From: Prochilodus magdalenae
Taxonomy: Eukaryota > Chordata > Actinopteri > Characiformes > Prochilodontidae
NCBI GenBank assembly: GCA_024036415.1
Contig: JAMWET010003934.1
Span: 1,057,501-1,121,500 of the forward strand
DNA length: 64,000 nucleotides
Reading direction: 5' to 3'
Part shown: positions 1-11,890 of the stretch, one piece after another
How positions within the stretch are numbered: the first letter of the stretch is position 1
Layout of the letters: each line of letters begins with the position of its first letter
The notes under the pieces: model-generated
Database searches by the model: none
The model's input: only the letters and a program-made list of their open reading frames with translations
What the model was told of the DNA's origin: nothing
Translations under genes and position numbers: made by a program

Positions 1-89
1 CAGTTAAACAGAATTACTTAAAACAGTTAAATATACCTGTATGGTAGAATTGATAGAAATATTATGTAGGTAATAACTCATTAAGAGCT

Positions 90-528
90 TTAACATATAA
101 TAAACATTAAAAGAGAAACCAAAGAGATACCAAAAAAGGTGGCAATAACTGATCCCTGTGGAACACCATAAGTCACAGCATTTGAGTATGACTGAATTCT
201 GTTCACTGTGGCATTACTACAGGCAGTGTGGATGAGAATAGTAGCTGGCATGGCTTGTTCAGAACATAACCAGTCAGTGTGATGACAACTGAATATCATC
301 AGCATATAATTCATATCTCAAGCCAGTCTGATGAGTAATGTTACCAAGAAAATGTGTGCAGGTACTAAACAAGAGTGAGCCAATATCTGATCCCTGGGGA
401 ACATGATAAGTTACAGTGTCTGACTGCATTCCATTCACTTTAACAAACTTGTGTACACAGTGTTCCAAGTACGATTCCCTGTGCCTGCAAGTGGTGTATG
501 ATCCTACTGAAAACTGGAATAACAACAA
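90..528 (-). pseudogene. LINE reverse-transcriptase remnant, partly duplicated
   Basis: Read on the minus strand, 528-274 contains VPQGS followed about 35 residues later by YADDIQL, the order of the catalytic blocks of non-LTR retrotransposon reverse transcriptases. A second VPQGSV block follows at about 170-150, preceded by a second copy of the VNRIQS-like lead-in. The RT segment is therefore partly duplicated, or two fragments lie in tandem. Frames are broken between the blocks, and no endonuclease domain or start was found, so this is a dead fragment. The clade (L2, CR1, Rex or similar) cannot be fixed from this short stretch. Confidence 0.7.
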
Positions 529-1967
529 TAAGAAATAATGAACAAATGAGCAGTGTGAAAGTTGTTTTCCAAAGGTGATAATGAATGGTGTCTGACAGAT
601 GCAAAGTGATACTAAGTTCTTTACTGGGAAAAAGCTGTTTCACTGCTGCATATGTTTGATTAATTAATTATCACCTGATGATGTCAAGCCCCAATTTGGA
701 GCACAATCTGTCAGACGCTGTGAGCTATTTAAAGGTGGCGAACAATTAAAGTATTAAAGGGCCAGTAGAGTATTTTTTCTGCTTATTTAAAATTGTATAT
801 GTGCACTGAGCATTGCTTAAAAATGGAACACTGCTCCCTAACCATCATTTTTAAATTACACTATATTTTTAATGTCATACACAACACTAAGTGACTACAG
901 CCACTTTGAACATAACATTCAGAATAATGAGATGAAAACTGAATGGCTCAGTTTTTATCTGGGGACGAAGTGACACACAATAAGAGAGTTTGTAGTGAGC
1001 ATTTTATAGCACACTCATTTAAATTTTTGGCTCAGTACGGCTCAGGGTTTGCCAGCCAACTCGAGCTGAAATGGACAGCTTTGCAGACTGTCAGAATTCA
1101 GTAAGCTTTTTTAAAATAGAAGCTGCCATGACTTGTTTTGGTCCAGAAGCATAACCAACCAGGAAGTGTTCAGAGTGCATTCAGGTTATAGACTTGCAGA
1201 TAACAGGTGAACAGCAAAACATTCAGTAAATTAAAAGAAAATTGCAAACTACCGCTGCACTTATTGCATATATGGACCTGTTAATCTAATAAACGTTGGG
1301 TTGTTGCTCAAAGTCGATTAATCAAAGTAAGCACATGCAAATTTCACTAAGAGAAAATCATGATAAACCATGTAGTAATCACTGTAAACCTAAACCTAAT
1401 CTTGGTTTGTGTCTTTACGTCTAACTCTGCCACATATACACGTAGCAACATATGGCAATAATGCCAGTGACAGAAACAAAAATGCAGCAACAGTATACAA
1501 GCTGTTTGTATGAGGCTGAGTAATACATTTTATGCTTTCCAGTGGTCACCGTTTTAATACTGTAAAGTGTGGTAAGTTGTGGGAGCAATACACTCCTTGC
1601 TCAACCTCAAACCCTATTATTGGCTCACAAGCCCCTGAGTGGTGTTATTTTATTGACTCCCTCCAAAATGTCTTGGATCAACACGTGCTTTATGTAAATG
1701 AAATGTTAATGAGGTGCTGGAGGCTGGCGCTTGATTTCACGCACGGACACTGATTTGTCATTTGCACTTCAACCTCCCATTTCTTTCTACATTGTTTAAA
1801 ACTTTCATGAATCAGACAGAGTAGTTAGTATGCCACTAAAGGTGGCCAAATCTGCACAGTTCTACACAGCAGAATGGTAAAAAGCAACAGTAAAGGGGGA
1901 ATGCAATACACACATTTTTGGGGGAAATGTTTGGAATCTTAGCGAAATACACATCACCAAAAACGGG
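529..1967. other. Non-coding stretch, presumed lin7a intron
   Basis: AT-rich sequence with no exon, repeat family or RNA gene that I recognise. It is assigned to a lin7a intron only because coding exons of that gene lie downstream and its 5' exons were not found in the window. Confidence 0.4.
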
Positions 1968-2575
1968 TGCACCCATAAGGAAGTGTCTGATTCCTAATTA
2001 AAAGGGAAGGTAATTGTTACCAGGAACAATAATAAATCAATGATAAATTTAAACTGATACACGTTTTAAATGATATGAGTAATATTTATTGAGCTGCTTA
2101 TATAGAAGTAGTGTCTCTCAGGATGGTGTCAGGCTAATTCAGCATGGCACACATGTCGGCTTGAAGTTGTACAGTTCCTGCAGATTTTGCGGTAGGGATG
2201 GAGGTGGAGTGACTCCAGATCTTCTGGCACTGACTATGGTGCCTCCAAACATAAATTTGATAGTCATCTCCACCAAAACAAAAGCAGGACCCATGATCCG
2301 CGGCCATTCTGAGTCACTCCATGACAGTCTGGAACGACACCATTGCAGTCTTTTCTATGTGGACGTGGTGTTAAGGGGCAAACCTTATAATGTGCATGTG
2401 GTCCTGCATTGTGCAGTCGTCTGCCAGTGGTGCTGGCACTAACAGGATGATTAATGGACGACACTGCTTGCTAAATGTCCGCAATCCTAGCTGTTGGGTC
2501 AGTCATGTACAGTAATAAGGCCCTTAAATCATTTGCATATAAAACCTACCCACCAAGTTTTTATTCTTCTGGGGG
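1968..2575 (+). mobile_element. MITE-like repeat family 1, copy A
   Basis: The left end reads TGCACCCATAAGGAAGTG. The right end has CCTACCCACCAAGTTT followed by TTCTTCTGGG, the degenerate inverted complement of the left end. Internal landmarks shared with the other copies are AATATTTATTGAGC, the AGAAGTAGTGTCTCTCAGGATGG stretch at about 2105-2127, and a GGTGGAGTGACTCC-like motif. Further copies are at about 17842-18345 (opposite strand), 20618-21107 and 59173-59621. No transposase reading frame is present, so this is a non-autonomous element. The superfamily is not identified. Confidence 0.65.
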
Positions 2576-2933
2576 CTTTTTTGACTATGTGTGTGTATGA
2601 ACTTGCTAATGGAAACATCTGGTGTTACAAAGCAAGAGCAGCACCTCAGTGCCAAGCTAACATGTATATCCTGTCAGTCAGCATTGCGTGATAGAATGGA
2701 CATGAAACATTTAAATAAAAAATAAATCACCATGAATGATATTGCTGTCAACTGCTTAGTGACTTTGTATTTGAAAAAATATTTCATCCTTGTTTTGAAT
2801 GCTCTGTGAAAAACTATTTTTGCATCTTCATCTTAAATCCCTGCCACTGGTAACAGAGAACTTGTTTATATGCGAGATAAGAAAATAGCCTTGATTTCCC
2901 ATTCCTGGATATATTGTGTTATTAGTGTATCAG

Positions 2934-2934
<1 letters not shown>

Positions 2935-2966
<32 letters not shown>
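2935..2966. repeat. (TG)16 microsatellite
   Basis: Uninterrupted TG dinucleotide run. Confidence 0.95.
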
Positions 2967-2970
<4 letters not shown>

Positions 2971-3539
2971 TTCTGGAAACTGTTTTATAGTCATCCTTTT
3001 CCTGTAGGGCTTTTTTCTCATCTTGGTTCTCAGTAAGTATGCTGTTTGGTAGTGGATGTTAATTCACACTGTTAGCCTGTTTGTGTATGTGTATGTGTGA
3101 CTCGTTTGGCTGCAGCTTTTCATTTCATGCCCTGTTGAACACATTCGGTATCATAAAGACTCGATCTGTCGCTTATGTTCCGGTTAGCAGCAGTCTAAAA
3201 GCAACTGGCATAGTGTCAATATTCATTTACGCCACTGATAGTGCTCAGTCTTGGGCAGATGAGGTTGGATGATGCATAACATCACTAGACATTTAAAGAT
3301 ACCCTAAACCTAGGGCTGTGAAACGATTAAAACAATCTCAATTAATCACATTATTTTTTGTGTATAATCACAATTAAGCACATTGGCCTTATAGGACTGT
3401 AAAGACTATTTTAAAAGCCTTACCTTTTGTTAGTTTGGTGCTAAGATAGTATAGAGATGTTAGCAAAAAAAAAACAAGATGTGATATAAAAAAAGACTCT
3501 AACCAATCAGAATTGGGCAGACCTGAAGACCTCCAAAAC

Positions 3540-4200
3540 ACCTTCAGAGACATCTTCTAAATGTCACAACCTGTCAGCAGAAGTGAATACCCTCTAGCAG
3601 TGGTTCAAGCAGGGACAAATCAAGAACCACCGACTGGGTGTTCACTGTCCATGGCTCATTGATGCGTGCATGGTCCAAACCAACAGAAGGATCTACTATT
3701 TACAGACATTTTTAATAATGGGAACAGGAAGAATATGCATCGCAGCCCGTCCTAAACCCTGTCCCTTGTTCAAGGCACCTACAATGGACACATAAACATG
3801 TGAACTGGACTGAAAATAAACAATCCAGTTATAACTATTTTCTTTTACCTCACATGTATGCAATTTACCTGGATAGACCAGCATGCACAATGAGAAGAGG
3901 ACAAGCCAGAGAGTGCAATGTTCTGCTAGAAAACATCACTGTAGACCAGGTACATATTTTCATGACAGTGGTATTCCCCAATGTCCTCTTTCAGCAGGAT
4001 AATGTGTCTAGCTAGCCTGCACACATTACTCAGGAATGGTTTGAGGACGATGACAAAGAGATGAAGGTGCTGCACTGGCCAGATCTGAATTAGTTTGAGC
4101 ATGTGCTGGAACAATACGAGGTTCTACCTCATTATATACAAGAGGTCATAAAGGTTACAGTTTATGGCATGGCAGTTCTAACCTGTTTTGGTGGCACATG
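3540..4200 (+). pseudogene. Degenerate Tc1-like transposon remnant
   Basis: The 3' half decodes in patches as a Tc1/mariner-type transposase. QQDN (3992-4004) is followed by a HITQEWFE-like stretch and a broken WP-DLN-FEH block, the usual surroundings of the second and third acidic residues of the DDE catalytic centre. A TAG stop falls inside the QQDN block and further stops follow. CATGGCTCATTGATGC near 3650 matches what I remember of a common teleost repeat of this type. The ends were not delimited. It is an old inactive copy. Confidence 0.65.
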
Positions 4201-4651
4201 GAGAACATTGACTTATCAGTGTGCATGTATGTATATTTGTATGTACAAGTTTTTATAAATTACATCAACAGGCTCCTTGTGTCTCTGAATCTTGTACAGT
4301 TTGAGCAAAATTGCATTTTAGAGATGGTCCCTTCCTATAATCAGTGCCTGATGCAGCGATTCTGGTTATAACAATCAGACATGCTGGGTGGCAGAGAGAG
4401 ATAAAGAGGGAGAGCATGTGTGGAAGTGTAAAGAAATTGTTTGAAAATGTTTTGTACAGATTAAACTGTAAACATCTTTTTCTCCTTTAGAGACAGCTCA
4501 GTCTGCCATCTCCCACAGCATGTGTGTGAGTAAGTGAGTGTGTGTGTGAGTGTCACATGCAAATCTGAGAGGTGTGTAACAACAGAGCTATTATAGACAC
4601 AGAGACACAAGGACTGGTCAATGTGGTGATGTCAGACACTGTACATGTGTG

Positions 4652-4654
<3 letters not shown>

Positions 4655-4722
<68 letters not shown>
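4655..4722. repeat. (TG)34 microsatellite
   Basis: Pure TG run of about 68 bases. The histidine/threonine-rich minus-strand frame across it is a by-product of the repeat. Confidence 0.95.
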
Positions 4723-4723
<1 letters not shown>

Positions 4724-4787
4724 AGAATAGTCTGATTGTGCCATTCCCTCTATATGAGAGCTTGCCCTCTGTCTGACACTCGGTACC

Positions 4788-4930
4788 ACAGAGAGAGAGA
4801 GAGAGACAGAGAGAGAGTCAGAGAGATCAAGTCAGACAGAGAGAGAGAGAAAGGGAAAGACAGACAGAGAGAGAGAAAGATAGAGAGAAAGTCAAAGAAA
4901 AGTCAGGCAGAGAGATAAAGAGAGGGTGAC
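4788..4930. repeat. Polypurine GA-rich tract
   Basis: Imperfect (GA)n with scattered AGACAG units. An apparent Arg/Glu-rich reading frame here is repeat-derived. Confidence 0.9.
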
Positions 4931-6897
4931 TCATGGAAAGACAGAGAGAGATATTGTCCATAGGACCATTGAAGGCCCCTCAACCTTGATCTGTCTACAC
5001 ACACACATAGACTTAGCCACTGTAAACAGGCTGCCCCGTAACTCGTGACGAATCTCTCCTGCTCTTTTCCCACCATCAGATGGAGTGTGTCTGTGTATGT
5101 TGTAAATAGTGATGCAATTAATTTGAAATGTGAACACAGTGTCTGTATAAATAAAGTTTACTATATCACCACAGTTTTTCAGTAAAAATGTTTACTTTGT
5201 CGTCGAACTGACTAAATAACTTGCTAACTCTGGGAAGTTCATAGCTAACTGTCGGTGGTAAGTTAGATTAACTGTTTTTTTTTTATCATATAAACCACAT
5301 TAAAGTCATCCTTATTAACAACAAATTAAACTTTCTTTGTTTGTCTATCCTTAACAGTAGCCATTGTTGTCTTTAACATTAAAATCATGGCTGCTGGTCA
5401 AGTGAACTAACTTTTCTTTATCTTTACGAGCACTCTATACAGGCTGAGTGCTAAAACGCAGGTATGCCATCTTGTAGCAAGGTACTTGCGATGTTTTTGG
5501 TTATGTATTTTTTTTTCATTAATCTGACTCCCCCACTTTCTGTTTACCTTTTCCACACCACTGAGTGGAGTATGAGTATAAGGTGAGAAGCTATCTACAG
5601 TCGTCAGTCAGATGTGTGTGAACATGTGTGAGCACTCCATGTGTGACTATGGAGAAGCACACTGTGTTATTACATGCCAGTAGTTTGTATGTTTGGCAGG
5701 TAGTAAGCAGGGTAGGGCTGAATGATCTGGGGAAAATATCTAATTACCTTTTTTTGGATTAACATTGTGACAGTGATTTAAATTCCGATTATTTTCTATA
5801 AAGTAAGCTCCAGGAGACCTCTTTATGGCTTTTCTAACTTAAATACAGAACATATATCCTATTGGCCTAGCTCTTCTGGTCAAAATCCCCTGTTAGGACC
5901 AGTCATTGATTTGCCTTTGCAGTGTTGAAATGCCTCTGGAGCTGCCCAATGTGATTTCTCATCCTGCCAGCGCATCTGTAGTGTAGGTGCTCATGTCTGT
6001 GGTCAGTGTGTGTTTGTGTGTGTTTGTAGAAATAGATCAGAGTTAATGAAGCTGGTCGAGCCAAAGAGCCAATGTTGTGGAGAATCAGAGACAATGAGAT
6101 GAGGAGAAAATCTCCTTAAGGCATAAAGAAAGACATAAACAAACAATCAAAGAGAGAAAAGCTTTGTGCTGTTCTTGGAAAAGAAGCTGAGACAGCAACA
6201 CTAGAAGCCAAATATCCCTCTGCTCATCATCACTATAGGAATGATGTGTAGGGTTGCTACCTTTAAGAAATAAAAAATAAAGGAAGGGAGGTGGTGCGGG
6301 TTCATGTGTGTATGACAGACGGGTGTATTGGACATTTATGGAAATACGGAACAAATCGCGCCCCGTGTTTGAGCTGAGCCTCTTTTCATACTGAAAGATA
6401 AATAAAAATAACAAAGCACCTTCTGATTTATTAAAGTAACAATTGGCCATTCTGTGCATGGTGTGAAGGCTCTAAGTTTTCACCCTTCTGATCAGGCCTA
6501 GGCCATAGTTCTTCCCAAAATGGCATCTCAAAAACTTCACACCACCACACCATCCCTAAGGCTAATGATCTCTCTCTGTTGGGGCCTCACCCTCACTATG
6601 TGTCAAATCTGTTGATCTCCCAATAGATGTTTGTTCAGAAGAGCCAGCTGTTCTTACTGTGCTACATCATTTACGCAACTGCCGTTACTGCCAGCCTTGC
6701 ACAGAAACTTTCGAGGCACCCAGATACACAGAATCAATGCTCTTGATTATATTATCAATTACCAGTACAGAGTAAAACATGAGCACATATGGAATAGGAA
6801 TCTTTATTCCTTTATTTTTTAGGAACATTTTTAATATTTAACCCTTTTTATCATTGGCAGCAGCAATTCATACTAATGAAGCTATTTGAAATCGAAA
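4931..6897. other. Non-coding stretch, presumed lin7a intron
   Basis: No exon recognised. Around 5715-5800 the sequence GGGCTGAATGATCTGGGGAAAA and the following lines resemble a common teleost interspersed repeat that begins GGGCTGxACGATATGGGG. The match is from memory and partial. The rest holds nothing I can name. Confidence 0.35.
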
Positions 6898-7105
6898 AGC
6901 TGAGAGAGAGACAGAGAAAGATAGAACGGACAGCAAAGAGAAAAAGAAAGGACAGAGAGATAGACAGATAGATTGAGAAAGGGCACAGAGAAAGAAAAAT
7001 AGAAGTGAAAAAGAGAAAGGACAGAGATAAAGAGATAGGACAGAGAGAGGTAGAGAGGACATAACAGAAAGAGACAGAGAGAAAGGATATATAGAGAGAG
7101 AAAGA
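6898..7105. repeat. GA-rich polypurine tract
   Basis: About 200 bases of imperfect AGAGA/GACAGAGA units, purine on the + strand. It directly adjoins the TTA/GTA array that follows, forming one large simple-sequence locus of almost 700 bases. Confidence 0.9.
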
Positions 7106-7111
7106 TAACGA

Positions 7112-7257
7112 AATATGATTATTAATAGTAGTAGTATTAATAATATTGTTATTAGTAGTAGTATTGTTAGTATTAGTAGTATTATTTATATTAGTAGTAT
7201 TGTTAGTAATAGTAGTAGTAATTGTAGTATTAGTAGTATTAGTAGAATTATTAGTAT

Positions 7258-7289
<32 letters not shown>

Positions 7290-7590
7290 TTATTAGAATT
7301 AGTAGTATTACTTGTATTAATTGTATTAGTAGTATTACTAGTATTAGTAGTAATAGTAGTATTAGCAATATTATTAGTATTGGAGTAGTATTAGTAGTAT
7401 TAGTAGAATTAGTAGTGTTAGTTGTATTAGTTGGATTATTAGTATTGGTTTAGTATTGGAGTAGTTTTAGTAGTATTAGTAGTATTAGTAGTATTAGTTG
7501 TATTAGTTGTAGGAGTAGTGTTAGTAGTGTTATTAGTAGTATTAGTAGTATTATTAGCCTTAGTATTATTAGTTGTATTAGTTGTAATGA
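7112..7590. repeat. Long degenerate ATT/AGT trinucleotide array
   Basis: Nearly 480 bases built of ATT, AGT, TGT and GTA triplets kept in one register. Every frame is therefore open and low-complexity (Ser/Ile, Val/Leu or Leu/Ile). The long runs of translation are artefacts, not genes. Confidence 0.95.
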
Positions 7591-9584
7591 TGTCATTATT
7601 AAATTACGTTTGCATTTGATTTACTTTCTGCTTTGTGAGGTTTGATTCTGCGCTTCTACTTTTTGTGTTTGTTTTGATCTAAAACACACGACTAAAATAT
7701 AAAACATAGTTTATCCTCTGCAGACGAGGCTGTAACTTTTCCTACATTTGAATCATAATCATATTTCGTCTTCTGCTAACAAACATGGAAATAGTTCAGC
7801 ATCTTTCAACACAGTGTCTCCATTTTTTTCGAAGAGCTTCAGGTCAGAAAGCTTAAGAGTGAAATACAGCGTGCTGTTGTTATCATGACAGTAACGGATG
7901 GGTTAAAAGCAGCAGGAGACCAGCATGCACACAACGGAAGCTAGAATTGCTGTGACGTATTTGGAACTTTTTTTCTTATTCTGCTTAATAATTACAAATA
8001 TCAGAGATTGTAGGTTTCAGTAGACAGTTACGACACCCCACAGCAAAGCCTGTGATTTATCACAGCGCTCAAAGCACACTCACGCAGAGCAGCTGTTCAG
8101 CTGGCATCGTTTTGCTGTTTTTGTGCCACCATTACTCAGATTGACAGTTAAAAGCATTTTTTTTGTGCTGGAACAGAGAACATATATTTCTGTCGGGTCA
8201 TTGTTTTATAAATTGTCGTTTAAAGGCCAATGTAATGGAAAAACAAATTACCCCTTTTTTTTTTAAATTGTTTGATGCAATTTGGAACCATCATCAGTAT
8301 TTAAGAGCCGTTTACTAACCTAGTCATGACGTCTATTAAAGGCAAGTACACATTTTTAATCCAGTAGACATTTTGTCAAATTAAGTGAATATCTCCTCAC
8401 AGTCTACAGGTTGTCCATTTTATGTGCAAGCTGTTTTAAAAAATCCAGCATTCATACACACCCTGGCTCTGGAAATGGGAAGTAAACAAAGCGACTCGGC
8501 CAGAGTATCACAGCACTCTTCCGGCCAGCCCGTAACAGGGGGGCTTTCGGGCTCATGCACAGGCAGGGGGAAGAGGGCCTATGTGCTGAAGTTCATGTAG
8601 GGTGTCAACACAATTTTTGTACGGGCAAAATTGTCTGTGCCATTGGCTCATGTCTGTGTCAGAAGACATGCCTTGCATTTTGTTGGTTTACCAAGGTCAT
8701 GTGACATTGTGACTCGCCTAATGGCTAACCGAATGTCAACCCTCTAAATGCCAGTCAATTAATAAGCTCCCGTCTGACAAATGCCATCCATTCCAGCCAA
8801 TTAGGTGAGTAAAGCAGTCATTTATGTGTTATATAGGTTAGGTTATGATTTTAATTCTGTTCTAGTATCTTGCCTAACAGTGACTTTATGTGCTGAGACA
8901 TTGTTTGCAATTATGTGTTATATCATGGTTTATGTATTTAGAGTGGATAAAAGGTTTTGGGAAGGGTTTAGAACCATAAGACCACAAGAATCAACATAAG
9001 CAAGCCATGTCATTCATTTAGGGAATATTTGACCATGTAACTGGGGGTGGAACTTCTGAAGGAGCTCTGAAGGGAAGTATGTGTTTGCTTTGCTGTTATG
9101 TTTAAACATGAACAGTTGGTCTCCAGATTTGTATAATCCTTTAAACTAGAAAGAAAATAGCCTTGTTGTTTCTGTGTTGTCACAAAATAACAACATATTT
9201 ACATGCATCTGTCTACAGCCTCTATAGTTTAGCTCCACCCATCCACAGTGACATCATGATTCTGCTTTTTAAATGAGGTGCAATATAGGACAAGCACTGA
9301 GAACAGAGCTGATTTGCATAAGTCAGCCTTCAAGGCACAACAACTATATCAGTAGATAGGTTGGAGAAGGTTGAAGTAGAAGGTTGGATATGGTCATGAA
9401 TGTTTTTGGTACATCAACTACCACATCAGCCTTAAAAGTGTGTCTCAAGAAACAATTCCCACCACTTTAACATTCCTTGTTTGCTTTTCATATATTCTTC
9501 TGCCACTTGCTGTTACAAAAACATTACCAACCAAAATAGCCTGACCTTTATTGATATTCATGTATTTCCTGAACACAATTACAG
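7591..9584. other. Non-coding stretch, presumed lin7a intron
   Basis: Unremarkable AT-rich sequence with no exon, splice-bounded coding block or repeat family that I recognise. Confidence 0.35.
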
Positions 9585-9862
9585 ACATGCACACACATGC
9601 ACAGACACGCACAGACACACACACACAAACACACACACAGACACGCACACGCACACACACACACGCACACACACACAGACACGCACACACACACAAACAC
9701 ACACAGACACGCACACAAACACACAAACACACACGCAGACGCACACACAAACACACACAGACAGACACGCACACACACACAGACACACACGCGCACACAA
9801 ACACATGCACATTCACACACACACATGCACATACACACACACCCACCCATACACACGTGCAC
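9585..9862. repeat. Cryptic CA-rich minisatellite
   Basis: About 280 bases of CA runs punctuated by CAGACACGC and CAAACAC units. On both strands it opens several His/Thr-rich or Cys/Val-rich frames that overlap each other completely. None is a credible gene. Confidence 0.95.
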
Positions 9863-10686
9863 ACCCTAAACCTCTTTCATCCATCTGAGCAACATGTTTT
9901 GATTCTACAGTGTCACCTAAAGTGCATATTGGGATTTCTACTAGAAGTTTATAATTCCCTTTTAGCTCTGGATAAAAGTCAACAGATAAAAGATTAAAGC
10001 TCATTTATTAGCGCAGACTACAGTGGCTCCTCCGAGGGAGCATGCACAAGCTTCTGAAACTAACTGTTAAACAGAAAAACATGAATAAAGTGTTTGATTA
10101 GAACATTGTCTCAGTGTGTACAACCAGAGAAAACAGTGTTGCAGCTCGGCCGCTCGCTGTTATCATTAAACTAAAGCTTGTGAACGCTTTGCAGCTGCTG
10201 ACAGTGACGCTGCTGAGGCTAATCCCCCAGCAGTGTGTACAGTGGAGATACAAAACCTGACACTAAGAGCTTCAGAGCGCTTCCTCACTGACCTTAAGCC
10301 ACTTTTAAGTTCTCTCACACATCTGCCTCGGCTGACTCTGAACTGAGTCTGAACCCAGTAGCATTTTAGACAGGAATACTTATCACTGTAGGTTTTAAGG
10401 CACAGTCTAACATGGATGTGTATGGATATGTTATGCAGTTGAACAGGTCCTAGTTGAATGTGCTTTTGGTAATCCTCTCGTATTCACATTGCATTTTTTC
10501 ATGAGAAGATTATAGAGTTGATAAATTCACTAATATAGAATTAGCTATATTATAATAACTACATTCTTGGTGTCTACAATGTAGCACTGTTATAGGATGT
10601 GAATCATTCACTGTGAAAGCCAACCAGGCTAAAGTACAGCCTCTACATGACAGAGTTTGTTTAAGCACAGTGTTACCACTTATGCT

Positions 10687-11094
10687 GTGTTTGTAACGTG
10701 GAAAACGACAAGGAGACAGGATGCAAGTGCAAGATCTTTTACAAGAGAAAAACAAAAACCAAAGACACTAGGAAAACTAAAAAACAGAACACCACTGAGG
10801 AACAGGATCACAGAAACTAACAGAGAGACAGAACACCTAGCAAGAAAAAAGGGAACCACAGGGAGTATAAAACAACAAGGACTAACGAGGAACACCTGGG
10901 AAGGGACAGAGCTACAAACTAGGGACAAGTGAGGGGCCTGACAAGGGGGCGGAGACGGGAGGAGCAATAGCCAAAACAAACAGAAGCACATGGCACAGGA
11001 CAACAAAAGACACATGGAAATGGCAAGACAGAAACGGTAAACCAGAGAAACTGTAGATAAACAAGCGATAGACTAGACAGGACGTGACAGTGTT
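10687..11094. mobile_element. Solo LTR, family 1 copy 1, with 5-bp target duplication
   Basis: The element proper is 10692-11089, starting TGTAACGTGG and ending GACGTGACA, so it has the TG..CA ends of LTRs. It is flanked by GTGTT on both sides (10687-10691 and 11090-11094). It shares GACAGGATGCAAGTGCAAG, ACACCTGGGAAGGG and AACAGAAGCACATGG with the copy at 20249-20600. No internal retroelement coding region is attached, so it is the product of LTR-LTR recombination or a non-autonomous copy. Orientation is uncertain. Confidence 0.85.
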
Positions 11095-11255
11095 TGACTG
11101 AAGCTCATAGCTCTGTATTTCCCATCTATGACTAGGAAAAATCAAAGAAAGGACCCCCTGTCTGCTCACTCCGTCAATAGTACCACTGGACTTCTCTACT
11201 TTTGAGTGAGACTGGCTTTAGACAGAACATACAGACACAGTAGTTGGTTAAATCT

Positions 11256-11297
11256 ATAACATTAACCTTCACCTATTGCTGACAATTATCGCTATCG
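11256..11297 (+). repeat. Source copy of a 42-bp segment captured by the (TA)n locus
   Basis: This 42-base segment (starting ATAACATTAACC and ending TCGCTATCG) sits in unique sequence. It recurs at 11622-11663 and 11745-11784 in direct orientation. Its first half recurs inverted at 11683-11704. All of those copies are embedded in the AT microsatellite downstream. Confidence 0.9.
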
Positions 11298-11547
11298 GGG
11301 AGGCGTCCATGTATTTCCCACTTTGTAGCTTGAATGCATGGATATCAAAAGTGGCACAACTCTGGCCTCCAACTTTCTACTTCTAAGCCAACTCAAACAT
11401 AGTATCAAGCCTGCAAAGTAAACAGTATGAGAATTAAATTACAGTATGAAATTAAACTACTAGACGCTATTAGAACTACTAGACGCTATTAGACAGATGC
11501 CAGTTTCATCATGGTGGTCACTTTGGCCTAAAAAAAAAAATTAAAAT

Positions 11548-11550
<3 letters not shown>

Positions 11551-11625
<75 letters not shown>

Positions 11626-11700
11626 CATTAACCTTCACCTATTGCTGACAATTATCGCTATCGTACATATACATATATATATAATAGGTGAAGGTTAATG

Positions 11701-11750
<50 letters not shown>

Positions 11751-11793
11751 AACCTTCACCTATTGCTGACAATTATCGCTATCGTACATATAC

Positions 11794-11886
<93 letters not shown>
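11551..11886. repeat. Interrupted (TA)n microsatellite with captured unique segments
   Basis: Three long TA runs (about 11551-11622, 11702-11744 and 11796-11886) are separated by copies of the 42-base segment at 11256-11297. The first interruption is a direct copy followed by TACATATACAT and then an inverted half copy. The second is a direct copy with the same TACATATACAT tail. The direct and inverted copies make a potential hairpin at 11622-11704. Confidence 0.9.

Positions 11887-11890
<4 letters not shown>

Noticed and set aside
7115..7453. Ser/Ile-rich, Val/Leu-rich and Leu/Ile-rich frames resembling membrane proteins
   Set aside because: Products of an ATT/AGT triplet array, which keeps every frame open; no start context or splice sites.
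9445..9997. Several overlapping His/Thr-rich and Cys/Val-rich open frames on both strands
   Set aside because: All are read-outs of the CA-rich minisatellite at 9585-9862; no frame has non-repeat protein content.
10680..11015. 111-codon hydrophobic minus-strand frame
   Set aside because: Lies entirely within a solo LTR; the apparent membrane segments come from C/T-rich LTR sequence.
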